Source: Legionella gresilensis
GTDB lineage: Bacteria; Pseudomonadota; Gammaproteobacteria; Legionellales; Legionellaceae
Assembly: GCF_900639865.1 (NCBI RefSeq)
Contig: NZ_CAAAHX010000005.1
Coordinates: 186,001-250,000, forward strand
Direction: 5' to 3'
Length of the DNA stretch: 64,000 bases
The position numbers and the translations under genes are program-made. How positions within the stretch are numbered: the stretch's first letter is position 1; each line of letters starts with the position of its first letter. Under the pieces are notes generated by a model. It was not told where the DNA came from, searched no databases, and saw only the letters and a program-made list of their open reading frames with translations. Of this stretch, positions 28,073-35,562 are shown piece by piece.

Positions 28073-28249
28073 TTAATCCCAATCCATGTCTAAATCTGTA
28101 TCGGACACACCATGTCTGTTCGTATAATAATCTGTAGTCTGATAGGTAACTTTTGCTGAGCCCCCTGCTACCTTTTCTAGCTCGGCCTTACTAATCTCTG
28201 TGGCTAGGCTATATGCTAAAACGCGATTATCAGTTGAATTAATTTCCAT
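28073..28249 (-). CDS. graspetide-type precursor peptide B
   Basis: A 58-residue ORF, ATG 28249 to TAA 28075-28073, with AGGAA upstream. The leader (1-30) contains LAYSLATEI and ends in LEKVAGG, a double-glycine cut site that fits the C39 exporter. The 28-residue core begins SAKVTYQTTDYY and ends in the acidic segment DTDLDMDWD. It supplies several Thr/Ser donors and five Asp acceptors, which is what ATP-grasp macrocyclases use. It is 58 residues long, the same as precursor A, and shares with it the leader pattern R-x-LAY-x-LA-x-EI, the LE-x-V-[SA]-GG end and an Asp-Trp-containing C-terminus. Crosslink positions cannot be read from sequence. Confidence 0.85.
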   Translation of the reverse strand: MEINSTDNRVLAYSLATEISKAELEKVAGGSAKVTYQTTDYYTNRHGVSDTDLDMDWD

Positions 28250-28266
28250 TTTTTATTCCTATAAAT

Positions 28267-28300
28267 ACTTATTTAATACCTTCCATTTTATTAAATAAGT
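28267..28300 (-). promoter_or_regulatory. perfect 11-bp hairpin upstream of precursor B
   Basis: ACTTATTTAAT (28267-28277) and ATTAAATAAGT (28290-28300) are perfect inverse complements with a 12-base loop, 17 bases upstream of the precursor B start. It could be an operator, or a transcript hairpin that protects or separates the precursor message from the upstream HEAT gene. Confidence 0.6.
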
Positions 28301-28363
28301 GGGTTGGACTTCTGTAATCTTCCTGAAGCAGAAAAAACAAGTTTTTTATAATGCAATTTTATT

Positions 28364-29413
28364 TTAAACTTTCACAGTATTTAACCAATTTTGCCAAGAC
28401 TGTATATCTGTATCACTGTAATTTTTTCCACTAATTTCCTTTAGAATTAAATAAGCAAACTCATGATTATTGGGCTGTTTTAATCGTAAAATATCAACTA
28501 TTCTTTTCTTACCTTTTTCTAAAATAATTTTTTTATTTTTCTCAGATTTAACAGCTGAAGAAAGTATAAATAATGCTTTATTTCTATCCGTAGTATAAGG
28601 AGAATCTATTAAGGGGAGAACCTTATTAGCATCAATATCAAAAAGATGTGACTTTTCTATCGTCTGCCCCATTACTCGCATTACATTATTACGTACTGCT
28701 TCACTCCTATCATTAATACTAGAAGTCAAAGTTGCAATAATTTCTTTAGGATCTTTAAAATGGCCAACTAAAAATGCAGCAGCAGCCCGTCTTTCTGGAT
28801 TAGGATCATCGCTTAAGGTTTTTTTAATTAGCTTTTTTTGTTTAATTGCACCTTCATTAAATACCTTTAGATAAGGTTGTAAAGCAGGATTATTAAAACC
28901 TGAAACACAATGATAGACCGGACAAATAGCATCAGTTGGGCCAAGTTTATTTTCATTTAATAAATGCATTTCTAATTTATCAAACTTAATCCGTTGCTCA
29001 ATTAAATCATTTTGATTGGTTTTATTTGTACTTACATTAATTTTTTGTTGAATATAATGTAATCTATGCTTTTCATCATGGCGCACTACTTCAATAGTTG
29101 TATAATAATTTCTTTCTGCTGGATAATAGATTGTTTGAAAATCTACAAAGGCGTAATGTTCATTTTTTTTAATTCTTTCGACTAAATATTTTTTTTTCAT
29201 TGCTAGATTAAGTAATTCTCTTTCTTGTTTTTTAGCATCATTCATCAAAATAATTTCATTAGTGTTATTAATTAATTTTTTTACCTCGGATGAATATTTT
29301 TTTAATACCTGATTAGCATGATTAGAATTATCACCATATAAATCTATAAATGTATCAGCACTTATCTGTCCTGAAAGAAATAAACACGAAGTAAATAAAG
29401 CGCTTTTTAACAT
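28364..29413 (-). CDS. exported HEAT-repeat protein of the RiPP locus
   Basis: A 349-residue protein with a signal peptide cut near ISA-D (residues 19-20), so it should be periplasmic or secreted. Residues 20-150 are charged and helical/beta with no known fold. A short CPVYHC motif (C164, C169) could form a disulfide. From about 195 to the end come HEAT-like repeats, for example PERRAAAAFLVGHFKDP and RSEAVRNNVMRVMGQ. It overlaps the ligase A stop by seven bases with GGGGAGG before its ATG, so it belongs firmly to the operon. Its job is unknown: self-protection, chaperoning or handling of the exported peptide are possibilities. I know of no standard graspetide component of this kind. Confidence 0.8.
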   Translation of the reverse strand: MLKSALFTSCLFLSGQISADTFIDLYGDNSNHANQVLKKYSSEVKKLINNTNEIILMNDAKKQERELLNLAMKKKYLVERIKKNEHYAFVDFQTIYYPAERNYYTTIEVVRHDEKHRLHYIQQKINVSTNKTNQNDLIEQRIKFDKLEMHLLNENKLGPTDAICPVYHCVSGFNNPALQPYLKVFNEGAIKQKKLIKKTLSDDPNPERRAAAAFLVGHFKDPKEIIATLTSSINDRSEAVRNNVMRVMGQTIEKSHLFDIDANKVLPLIDSPYTTDRNKALFILSSAVKSEKNKKIILEKGKKRIVDILRLKQPNNHEFAYLILKEISGKNYSDTDIQSWQNWLNTVKV

Positions 29414-30525
29414 GCCTCTCCCCTATTGATAGTTTTAAATTTATTTAGATTCACATGATTTATTAAATTTTTGCTAATTAAGCTTTGCATTCTGTTGCGA
29501 TATTTATCAATAGAATGAGTTACACTTTTTTCATTCCACTGAAAGTTTACTGTACGCTCAATAAGAAAATTAACGAAAATATCAAGCATTTTAAAATTTG
29601 GATTATATTCTTCTATCCATAAAAATTGACCTTGCTCATTTACTTCAAGAAAAATATATTCATCATTAGGTGTAACAATAAAATCAAATGCACCAAAAAT
29701 AATTCCAAGCTTACGCATGAATTTTCTTAGACGCTGTTCAATAGAAATAGGTAAACGGTAGGGCTCAATACCCATTTTATCAGGATAGATAGCTCGCCAA
29801 TCGACGCTACCTTCATTATGTCTTTGCGAATCTAATTTTGCAGCAACAATATAGTCACCAAAACATGTTATTCGTAACTCATATTTCTTTTTAATATGTT
29901 TCTGAAAAATTCCTGGTGTTAACTGTAATACTTGATTTGACGGGAGGTTTGCTGAATTTAACTTAGCTGTGTAGGAAACTTTAACATGTTTCTCTTCAAA
30001 CCAGAAACTAGAGTATAAAGGCTTATAAATAACACCATCTTTTTCATATTCTGCTAGAAAATTACGTACTTCTTGAGGATCATTTGAGCACAAAGTTTTT
30101 GGAATAATAAATCCACATTGATCTGCTAATCTTAATTGCAACAGTTTCCAATTTGCTCTTATAGCAGCCTCTTTAGGATTTATCCACCAAGCATTGGGCG
30201 CAATATTTTGGGTTAGAGACTCGTAAAATACAATATTTTCTCTTTTTATGAAGGAAAAATCATCTGGGTGAACAGCCTGCTCAGGTAAAAAAGGCTTTCG
30301 CACTCTGCGCCACCAAACTACGTCATATTCTTGACTCGTATAGGATTTAGATTTATCTGAACTTTTCCACAGATAAAAATCTTTATCAATTAAAACAGAG
30401 TTCTTTTGTTTTGTTGGATGATCTGCTGTAAATAATAATCTTACATAATGTCCTATTGACTCTAGAGCTAATTTAACTAATACAGCGTGTGTATCATCGG
30501 GTTCAGTTAAAATTAAATACTTCAT
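29407..30525 (-). CDS. ATP-grasp peptide ligase A (MvdD/graspetide type)
   Basis: A 372-residue ATP-grasp ligase closely resembling ligase B. Motifs: LTEPDDTHAVLVKLALES (6-23), FTADHPTKQ (32-40), WWRR (71-74), ATP lysine K168 in VIYKPL, YELRITCFGDY (215-225), and likely Mg ligands D281 (FDF), E294 and N296 in LEVNEQGQF. These enzymes phosphorylate an Asp/Glu side chain of the precursor and close an ester or amide with a Thr/Ser or Lys; that is known for the family, not shown here. Precursor A lies 160 bp upstream and the HEAT gene overlaps its end. Confidence 0.9.
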   Translation of the reverse strand: MKYLILTEPDDTHAVLVKLALESIGHYVRLLFTADHPTKQKNSVLIDKDFYLWKSSDKSKSYTSQEYDVVWWRRVRKPFLPEQAVHPDDFSFIKRENIVFYESLTQNIAPNAWWINPKEAAIRANWKLLQLRLADQCGFIIPKTLCSNDPQEVRNFLAEYEKDGVIYKPLYSSFWFEEKHVKVSYTAKLNSANLPSNQVLQLTPGIFQKHIKKKYELRITCFGDYIVAAKLDSQRHNEGSVDWRAIYPDKMGIEPYRLPISIEQRLRKFMRKLGIIFGAFDFIVTPNDEYIFLEVNEQGQFLWIEEYNPNFKMLDIFVNFLIERTVNFQWNEKSVTHSIDKYRNRMQSLISKNLINHVNLNKFKTINRGEAC

Positions 30526-30685
30526 TGTAAAATCCGATTTTATCCTATTAACTTCATAAAGTTGCTTCTGACTACTTTAGCTTAGTGATTTTAATGCTCT
30601 TTATTCCTTATATTTGCATTTCGCTTAGCTTAAAACTACGAGACAGAAGCATACTTAACATCATTTATTTTAAATTTTTATATGA

Positions 30686-30862
30686 TTACCAATCTACTGA
30701 GACATCTATAACAGTATCCCATTGCCCAGTACTCCCTGTTGGACTGCATGTTGCTCTTGAGGTCATTTTATAACCGCTGCCTCCTGAAACCTGCTCTAAA
30801 TCATTATGATCGATTTCCTTTGCTAATTGATAAGCTAAGGCTCTTTCTTTACTACTTTCCAT
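30686..30862 (-). CDS. graspetide-type precursor peptide A
   Basis: A 58-residue ORF, ATG 30862 to TAA 30688-30686, with a good AGGAG site seven bases upstream. The leader (1-28) has ALAYQLAKEI and ends LEQVSGG. The 30-residue core starts SGYKMTSRAT, contains one Cys in ATCSPTG, and ends WDTVIDVSVDW. It offers many Thr/Ser donors and four Asp acceptors. It is the first gene of the operon and faces the regulator gene at 31095. No other coding frame explains this stretch: the two overlapping + strand frames are lower quality shadows. The parallel with precursor B in length, leader and tail supports it being real. Confidence 0.87.
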   Translation of the reverse strand: MESSKERALAYQLAKEIDHNDLEQVSGGSGYKMTSRATCSPTGSTGQWDTVIDVSVDW

Positions 30863-30980
30863 ATTTTCTCCTAATGCAAGGTTGGTTTTGTTATGTGTTC
30901 CATCAAATTAGAGAAGAACATTTAATCTTTTATTTATAAATATTCTTCTTTAATTTAACGCCTTTACCATGTTATTATAA

Positions 30981-31079
30981 TTTATTCATTTTTTTGAAAA
31001 CTATTAATATTTATTCGTTTTTATTCATTAAAACGTACTATTGCTGTTTAGTCAAGCAATAATGAATAATTTATTCTTT
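30981..31079. promoter_or_regulatory. putative operator region with repeated TTTATTCATT motif
   Basis: TTTATTCATT occurs at 30981-30990 and 31020-31029, with TTTATTCGTT at 31010-31019 in tandem with the latter. A near-perfect dyad of the same motif, AATGAATAA-T-TTATTCTTT, lies at 31061-31079 (one mismatch), between the probable promoter and the regulator ribosome site. This lies between the divergent RiPP operon and the regulator gene, so binding could control both. The regulator is the natural candidate to bind, by analogy with CI-type repressors. Confidence 0.6.
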
Positions 31080-31094
31080 TTTTTATGGAGGCTT

Positions 31095-31739
31095 ATGAAT
31101 AATTACTCTATTTGTGAAAATTTACGCAAGCTAATGAAATTACATAGCGAGCTGTCCTTAAGTGAGTTAGCAAGACAAACCAAGATTCCTCAACCGACTT
31201 TGCATCACCTATTAAATGGCATTACTAAAAAACCCAGAAAAAAAGTTTTGGAGAGCTTAGCTAGTTATTTTAATATTTCAATTGCTCAGCTTATGGGAGA
31301 AGAGCCTTTATACGAGCCTATTTCAGAAGAAATAAAGAAAAGCTTTAAAATTAAAACCGTGCCTATTATAAATTGGGATATGTTAAAAGAGTGGCCTAAT
31401 AATTATAAAGAAGCAGGCCAGCTAGGCGAAGTAGTACTTACTAGAGACATGAGCGAATACTCCTTTGCTTTAGTTATGAAAAATGCAATCACTGATCCCT
31501 TCTTCCCAGAAGGTTCTATTTTAATATTTGATTTTATACAACAGCCAAAGGACCGAGAGTTCATTATTGTCAATTCCTTTAAACACAATAAAATAATATT
31601 AAATCGTTTGTTTATCGAAAAATCCGAGCACTTCATTAAGCAAGAACAACCTAATGGTGATGTGAAATTAATTAAGTTAGATCTTAATAAAGACAAAATA
31701 TTAGGCTCACTAATTGAAGCAAGATTAATACGATTTTAG
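31095..31739 (+). CDS. CI/LexA-like HTH regulator next to the RiPP locus
   Basis: A 214-residue protein from ATG 31095, chosen because GGAGG lies just upstream; earlier in-frame starts (TTG 31041) lack one. Residues 1-70 are an XRE-type helix-turn-helix (LSLSELARQTKIPQPTLHHLL, about 20-40). The C-terminal half aligns with the S24/LexA-CI fold, for example MKNAITDPFFPEGSILIFD, but the position of the usual GDSM motif carries no Ser, so self-cleavage is unlikely. It could respond to another signal. It is transcribed divergently from the RiPP operon, and repeated motifs surround its promoter and its 3' end. Confidence 0.82.
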   Translation: MNNYSICENLRKLMKLHSELSLSELARQTKIPQPTLHHLLNGITKKPRKKVLESLASYFNISIAQLMGEEPLYEPISEEIKKSFKIKTVPIINWDMLKEWPNNYKEAGQLGEVVLTRDMSEYSFALVMKNAITDPFFPEGSILIFDFIQQPKDREFIIVNSFKHNKIILNRLFIEKSEHFIKQEQPNGDVKLIKLDLNKDKILGSLIEARLIRF

Positions 31740-31830
31740 TTGTAAACTGACTCTATTAGTCGGATAAATAAATTTTATTATACCCGTATGATAATATTTG
31801 TTTCTAATATTAAAATGAAATTATCTATTA

Positions 31831-31850
31831 TTTATTCATTTTTATGCATT
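31831..31850. promoter_or_regulatory. second tandem pair of the operator-like motif
   Basis: TTTATTCATT at 31831-31840 followed directly by TTTATGCATT at 31841-31850, about 90 bases after the regulator stop. It repeats the motif seen at 30981-31079. No promoter or gene is evident here. Confidence 0.4.
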
Positions 31851-31934
31851 TAAGATTATCTTTACATCTTTAATTTACTTTCACATAAATGCCCAGATTG
31901 CATCATGGTTTGCTTAGACAAACTTGCGTCTTAA

Positions 31935-32093
31935 ATCTTCAATAAAATAGTTGGTAGCAAATTTGCCAAACATGAAAAAATAGCCGAGCAATTAAAAACC
32001 GGGGGTTTCTTTGCTTATCCTTACTCATTCTGGAAATGTGGACTCGTTGAAAATACTAATGAACTGGTATACCAATATTTAAAAAAGGCGTAA
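31935..32093 (+). pseudogene. 3' remnant of an unidentified gene
   Basis: An open frame of about 52 codons without a start codon. The product has a protein-like composition, with KFAKHEKIAEQLKTGGFFAY and LVENTNELVYQYLKKA before TAA 32091-32093. It looks like a C-terminal fragment of a real gene; I do not recognise the family. It sits in a 539-bp stretch (31740-32278) that otherwise has no gene apart from a repeat motif and a 35-base direct repeat. Confidence 0.35.
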
Positions 32094-32160
32094 GCTTTGA
32101 ATCCAAAATGGAAGAATACTAAAAATTATTAGGGATAAACTCAATGACAAACTAAGCAAG

Positions 32161-32195
32161 CATTAAGTTTTCAAACACCAACTATATTATTTTTG
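32161..32195. repeat. 35-bp direct repeat, left copy
   Basis: Begins CATTAAGTTTTCAAACAC and ends TTATTTTTG. The right copy at 34754-34788 differs at three positions, all transitions. The two copies lie on either side of the two-gene module at 32279-34695. Confidence 0.75.
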
Positions 32196-32278
32196 TTAAG
32201 GCTTTATCTTGCTATATTAATAAATTAAAGGCCTATGATCTTTGAAATTTCGGGTGTTTTCTCCTCTCTAAATATAGC

Positions 32279-33856
32279 TTACCTTTTTACCTCGGACTGT
32301 AACTTACCCTGATAGCTGCCTTCTTCTAGTTCTGACATACTTTTGAAAAAGCCGTTTGCTAACATGAATCTTTGCTTAGTATGTGTTAGCACATGTGCAA
32401 TAGTTGCTTCCTTTCCTGCGACTTCACTGTCAGTTACTGGCTTAAATTGATTGATTTCTCGCCAACGTATTAGCGTCGTTATAAGTTTGTAAGCTATTTG
32501 TTCCGGTTGGCTATTTTGTTTGGGAAGAGCTTGCATTTCTTCCTTAAACTCATCAGTTGCAACGTGTGCTTTTATCATTTCTGCAAGAATACGATTTGTA
32601 AGGTCATCATTAAACTCTTTCCACTGCTGTAGCGTTGCAGTAGGCTTTATCATACTCCTAAGTAAGATTGGTAGAAGCAGCTTAATATTACTAGCAAAAC
32701 AAGTAGGCCCCTTATAACTACTTTGGGATGCAATTGAAGAGTAGGTAGCAGCTACACCGGTCAATTTTTCAATAGCTAAAAAGTGATTTAATAGCCTATA
32801 TTTTATTTCGCGACATCCAGAAGCGTCGGATGTTTTTATAAATCTCTTTTCTTTAGTAGCATTAGCTAAGATTGGCTCAAGTTTAGCAATATGTTCTTCT
32901 GGAATTATAAACTCAACTGCTCCCTGATAATTTTGCTGACTAAAAGTCTGCAAAAATGCGCGACACATTACGAGATAGATCCATTCTTCACCTCTCTTAT
33001 ATAAAAGGCTCAGAATAAAATGTCTCGGCATATCAATCCTAAAACCAATAAATCGGCTATTTTTATCATTAAGTGCACTAATACGCTTGGCAACATTGGG
33101 CTGATACTCACTAACTTCTTCTAAAAGTCGTTGCAAAGCGGTCTTATCCCAATAGTCGTCCAGCATACCTATTTGTTGTAGACTATCAAAAGCAATAAAT
33201 AATGTTTCTAAGTACCAATGAGCAGCATCTTTTGCGTAGCCTCCAAAAGACAGGCCAGCATTTAAATTAGCAAAAATAGCGCTACCTGCCATAGCTCTAA
33301 ATCGGTGCGCTTCTTCGCTATTAGAGGAGGGGCCTTTTTCTTCACTGCTATTATTAGCTGCTTGGAAAGACGCTTCAATTAAACTATTAACCGTTTGTTC
33401 ATCAGGCCAGCCTTTATGTTCATTATAAAATTTATTTATCTCCATAATAACATCACGTATGAAATCGATACCTTTAGTAAAAATATGAATCGGTTTTTTT
33501 ACTGCAAAGGGACATATTTCTAAGAGAAGCCGTTTACCTACTGCAACACGCCCTTGCTCGGAGTATAAGTTTATTGATTCTATTAAACAGCTAACTAAGT
33601 CTTTTATAGGGCTTGCAATAGGATCTTCAGCGAGCTTTTCAAATAAGGCTTTTTCAGCGTAACAGGGTTCTTTTTCTACTATCGGTGCGGCATAGTCAAG
33701 GTTCATAAGTTGCTGGACTACTTGTTTAATTAACTCTAATCGCTTTTGGGGGTATTCTACCTTTCGCAGCAAAGAATTTAATAAAATAGCTACACTATTT
33801 TCCTTAGTCTTATCCTGATCTCCTATACCCGATTGGGATACCATGATAGGAATCAT
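32279..33856 (-). CDS. hypothetical protein, probable effector
   Basis: A 525-residue soluble, largely helical protein with no signal peptide, membrane segment or recognised domain. ATG 33856 overlaps the stop of the upstream ankyrin-type gene by four bases (ATGA), so the two are translationally coupled. Segments such as YLETLFIAFDSLQQIGMLDDYWD and LLPILLRSMIKPTATLQQW suggest an alpha-helical solenoid. Composition and coupling to an ankyrin-type gene are in keeping with a Legionella Dot/Icm substrate, an inference only. The pair may once have been one gene, although the overlap is tidy rather than frameshift-like. Confidence 0.6.
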   Translation of the reverse strand: MIPIMVSQSGIGDQDKTKENSVAILLNSLLRKVEYPQKRLELIKQVVQQLMNLDYAAPIVEKEPCYAEKALFEKLAEDPIASPIKDLVSCLIESINLYSEQGRVAVGKRLLLEICPFAVKKPIHIFTKGIDFIRDVIMEINKFYNEHKGWPDEQTVNSLIEASFQAANNSSEEKGPSSNSEEAHRFRAMAGSAIFANLNAGLSFGGYAKDAAHWYLETLFIAFDSLQQIGMLDDYWDKTALQRLLEEVSEYQPNVAKRISALNDKNSRFIGFRIDMPRHFILSLLYKRGEEWIYLVMCRAFLQTFSQQNYQGAVEFIIPEEHIAKLEPILANATKEKRFIKTSDASGCREIKYRLLNHFLAIEKLTGVAATYSSIASQSSYKGPTCFASNIKLLLPILLRSMIKPTATLQQWKEFNDDLTNRILAEMIKAHVATDEFKEEMQALPKQNSQPEQIAYKLITTLIRWREINQFKPVTDSEVAGKEATIAHVLTHTKQRFMLANGFFKSMSELEEGSYQGKLQSEVKR

Positions 33857-34695
33857 GAACTTTTGTTCAATCGTGAGTGACTTATTTCTAAAAAGATCTG
33901 GAAAAACTCCAAAGAGCTACATCTTAGGAGATCGTCTATTAACACTTGAAATAAATTGGCATTCCTTTTTATCACATTAAATAATGTTTGAATAATAGCA
34001 GAATTCTTGCTTTTAAAGGCAAGGACCATTTCATAAATATCTACTTCTGCGCCATAATCACATAAAAATTTAACCACATCGGATCTCTCAGACTTAATAG
34101 CTTGTTTTAAGAGATCCTCATCCCAAGAAGTGCCGTTTACATTGGCACCAGAACGCATTAATAGGTCAATAAACTCAATTTTCTGACTTTTGATAGGTAT
34201 TATTAGAGGCGATTTATTTCCAAGTGAAGCCTTATTTTCTAATAATAATGTTGCTATCTCCAACTGACCCCTCTCAATCGCATGGCATAAGAGGGTTTTA
34301 TATTGCGGATCCTCTCTATCCAAATTAAAAAGTACATGGAGCAACTTTTTGCCCATTTCCAATAAATTGGTAAAACCTTCTACATCACCCTTTGCAATAA
34401 GGCAATGTAATTGGGCATGAATCTCTGTGAGTAAAAGCTCTAAAAGAATAGCATTATCTCCCTTTTGCATAATAGCAAATAGCTTCCTTAATTCGCTTTC
34501 TACCTTTTTGGCTAATAACTCGGCTTTTTTCCCATCATTTTGACTTAAGGCCTGCGATAACCGATCTAATTCTGACCTTGCAGTAATTAAAGTCTCCTGA
34601 GCCTCAGCTTGAATAGCTGCATCAAGCTTTAAAATTACCTGTTCCAAGCAGTTTAATTTTAGTGATAAAGTACAATATTCTTGCGAAGTAAGCAC
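33853..34695 (-). CDS. ankyrin-repeat protein, probable effector
   Basis: About 280 residues. I favour GTG 34695 as the start, since AGGA lies seven bases upstream; ATG 34719 and TTG 34722 are in frame further up without a ribosome site. The first about 110 residues are helical. Ankyrin-like repeats follow: TLLCHAIERGQLEIATLLLENKASL, IEFIDLLMRSGANVNGTSWDEDLLKQAIKSERSDVVKFLCDYGAEVDIYEM-type units (listed here as two motif groups around residues 135-225). The pattern of Leu, Ala-Gly and Asn positions is ankyrin. Such proteins in Legionella are often injected effectors. It is coupled to the gene at 32279. Confidence 0.65.
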   Translation of the reverse strand: MLTSQEYCTLSLKLNCLEQVILKLDAAIQAEAQETLITARSELDRLSQALSQNDGKKAELLAKKVESELRKLFAIMQKGDNAILLELLLTEIHAQLHCLIAKGDVEGFTNLLEMGKKLLHVLFNLDREDPQYKTLLCHAIERGQLEIATLLLENKASLGNKSPLIIPIKSQKIEFIDLLMRSGANVNGTSWDEDLLKQAIKSERSDVVKFLCDYGAEVDIYEMVLAFKSKNSAIIQTLFNVIKRNANLFQVLIDDLLRCSSLEFFQIFLEISHSRLNKSS

Positions 34696-34753
34696 AATAT
34701 ATCCTGAAATAAATAACATCAAAAAAAATTATACATTATGTACATTAAATGTA

Positions 34754-34788
34754 CATTAAGCTTTCAAACACTAACTATGTTATTTTTG
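34754..34788. repeat. 35-bp direct repeat, right copy
   Basis: Begins CATTAAGCTTTCAAACAC and ends TTATTTTTG; 32 of 35 bases match the copy at 32161-32195. It lies immediately upstream of the ankyrin gene and next to a MITE-like element. Confidence 0.75.
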
Positions 34789-34850
34789 GCGCAGACAAAC
34801 GATGAAGAAAGCGCGGTTGCATTAGCGGGTTGAATCCGCAAAGAAATATT

Positions 34851-34992
34851 AGAGTTCTTGCATAACCTGCGTCTTTTACTTTATTGCAGCGTTGTAAACG
34901 TTTCTGCGGTGCTCCTACACCCTTTAAACGCCGCTCCTCGAAACCCTTGCGTCTGCACTCACACCAAATAAACAGGTTATGCAAGAGGTCTA
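34851..34992. mobile_element. 142-bp MITE-like element with 19-bp inverted ends
   Basis: Left end AGAGTTCTTGCATAACCTG (34851-34869) and right end CAGGTTATGCAAGAGGTCT (34974-34992) are inverse complements at 17 of 19 positions. The interior is GC-richer than the surroundings and carries no transposase. A 69-codon frame across it (34775-34984, -) looks like translated repeat, not a gene. The adjoining bases 34789-34850 have similar composition and may belong to the same repeat. The GACCTCTTGCATAA-type end resembles IS5-family ends, so a non-autonomous relative is a reasonable guess. Confidence 0.6.
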
Positions 34993-35000
34993 ATAGTTAA

Positions 35001-35156
35001 TCACTTAATACTATTCATTTTTGTTGAGTCAAGTTCTGATCTCGTACAAGCAGAAATTGCCTTTGCCATCTCTGTAGTAAGAGAATAATTTATATTAATA
35101 TGAGGAAAAACAGTTTCACAGACCCTATTTAAAACATTCAAAGTTGACCAGCTCAC
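35001..35156 (-). pseudogene. possible 3' remnant of an unidentified gene
   Basis: A 51-codon frame from GTG 35156 to TGA, with protein-like composition (LNVLNRVCETVFPHI and MAKAISACTRSELDSTK). No ribosome site and no recognised family. It starts directly beside the MITE-like element, so it may be the end of a gene cut off by rearrangement, or simply a chance frame. Confidence 0.25.
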
Positions 35157-35183
35157 ATATTTTATTTAATAAGAAAGTTAGAC

Positions 35184-35447
35184 ATGTATAAATTCCTTGA
35201 TTTTTTTAAAGACAAGCAAAACCGAATCGTATTATTCCAGACACCTAACTGGCCGCTGATCCTTTGGTTTATATTCGCGATACTCGATTTTATTTGGAGC
35301 AATAATCAACCAAGGATTCATTATCTTTTACACATGCTCAGTTTTGGTTTTATCTTTACTTGGGCATGGCTAGAGATAACGAGCGGAGTAAATTATTTTC
35401 GCCGCGCACTTGGCTTGTTAGTTTTGATTATCGCAATCTGCTTTTAA
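35184..35447 (+). CDS. small membrane protein of unknown function
   Basis: An 87-residue protein with three hydrophobic segments (WPLILWFIFAILDFIW, LLHMLSFGFIFTWAWLEI, ALGLLVLIIAICF). The sequence between them contains SGVNYFRRALG. AAGAAAG lies upstream of ATG 35184. It resembles small hypothetical membrane proteins found in gamma-proteobacteria. It lies about 170 bases upstream of the elongation factor G gene in the same direction, but has its own region. Confidence 0.6.
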   Translation: MYKFLDFFKDKQNRIVLFQTPNWPLILWFIFAILDFIWSNNQPRIHYLLHMLSFGFIFTWAWLEITSGVNYFRRALGLLVLIIAICF

Positions 35448-35562
35448 TTCTATAACAATGAATTTGGCGTGAATTTGTAGCTATAGCAAAGGTTTTTAAG
35501 CTATCTCTATCCAAAATTCGCGTTTAAAGCAAAGATTTGCTGCAAACTTAAATAAGATCCTG

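Noticed and set aside
30585-30939. Two short + strand frames at the precursor A region
   Set aside because: They overlap precursor A on the other strand, which has the better ribosome site, leader and GG motif.
32279-34695. The overlapping pair as one frameshifted gene
   Set aside because: The overlap is a clean four-base ATGA junction, with the downstream ATG fitting a coupled start, so two genes are the simpler reading.
34775-34984. 69-codon minus-strand frame
   Set aside because: It is a translation of the repeat/MITE region with inverted ends and no ribosome site.
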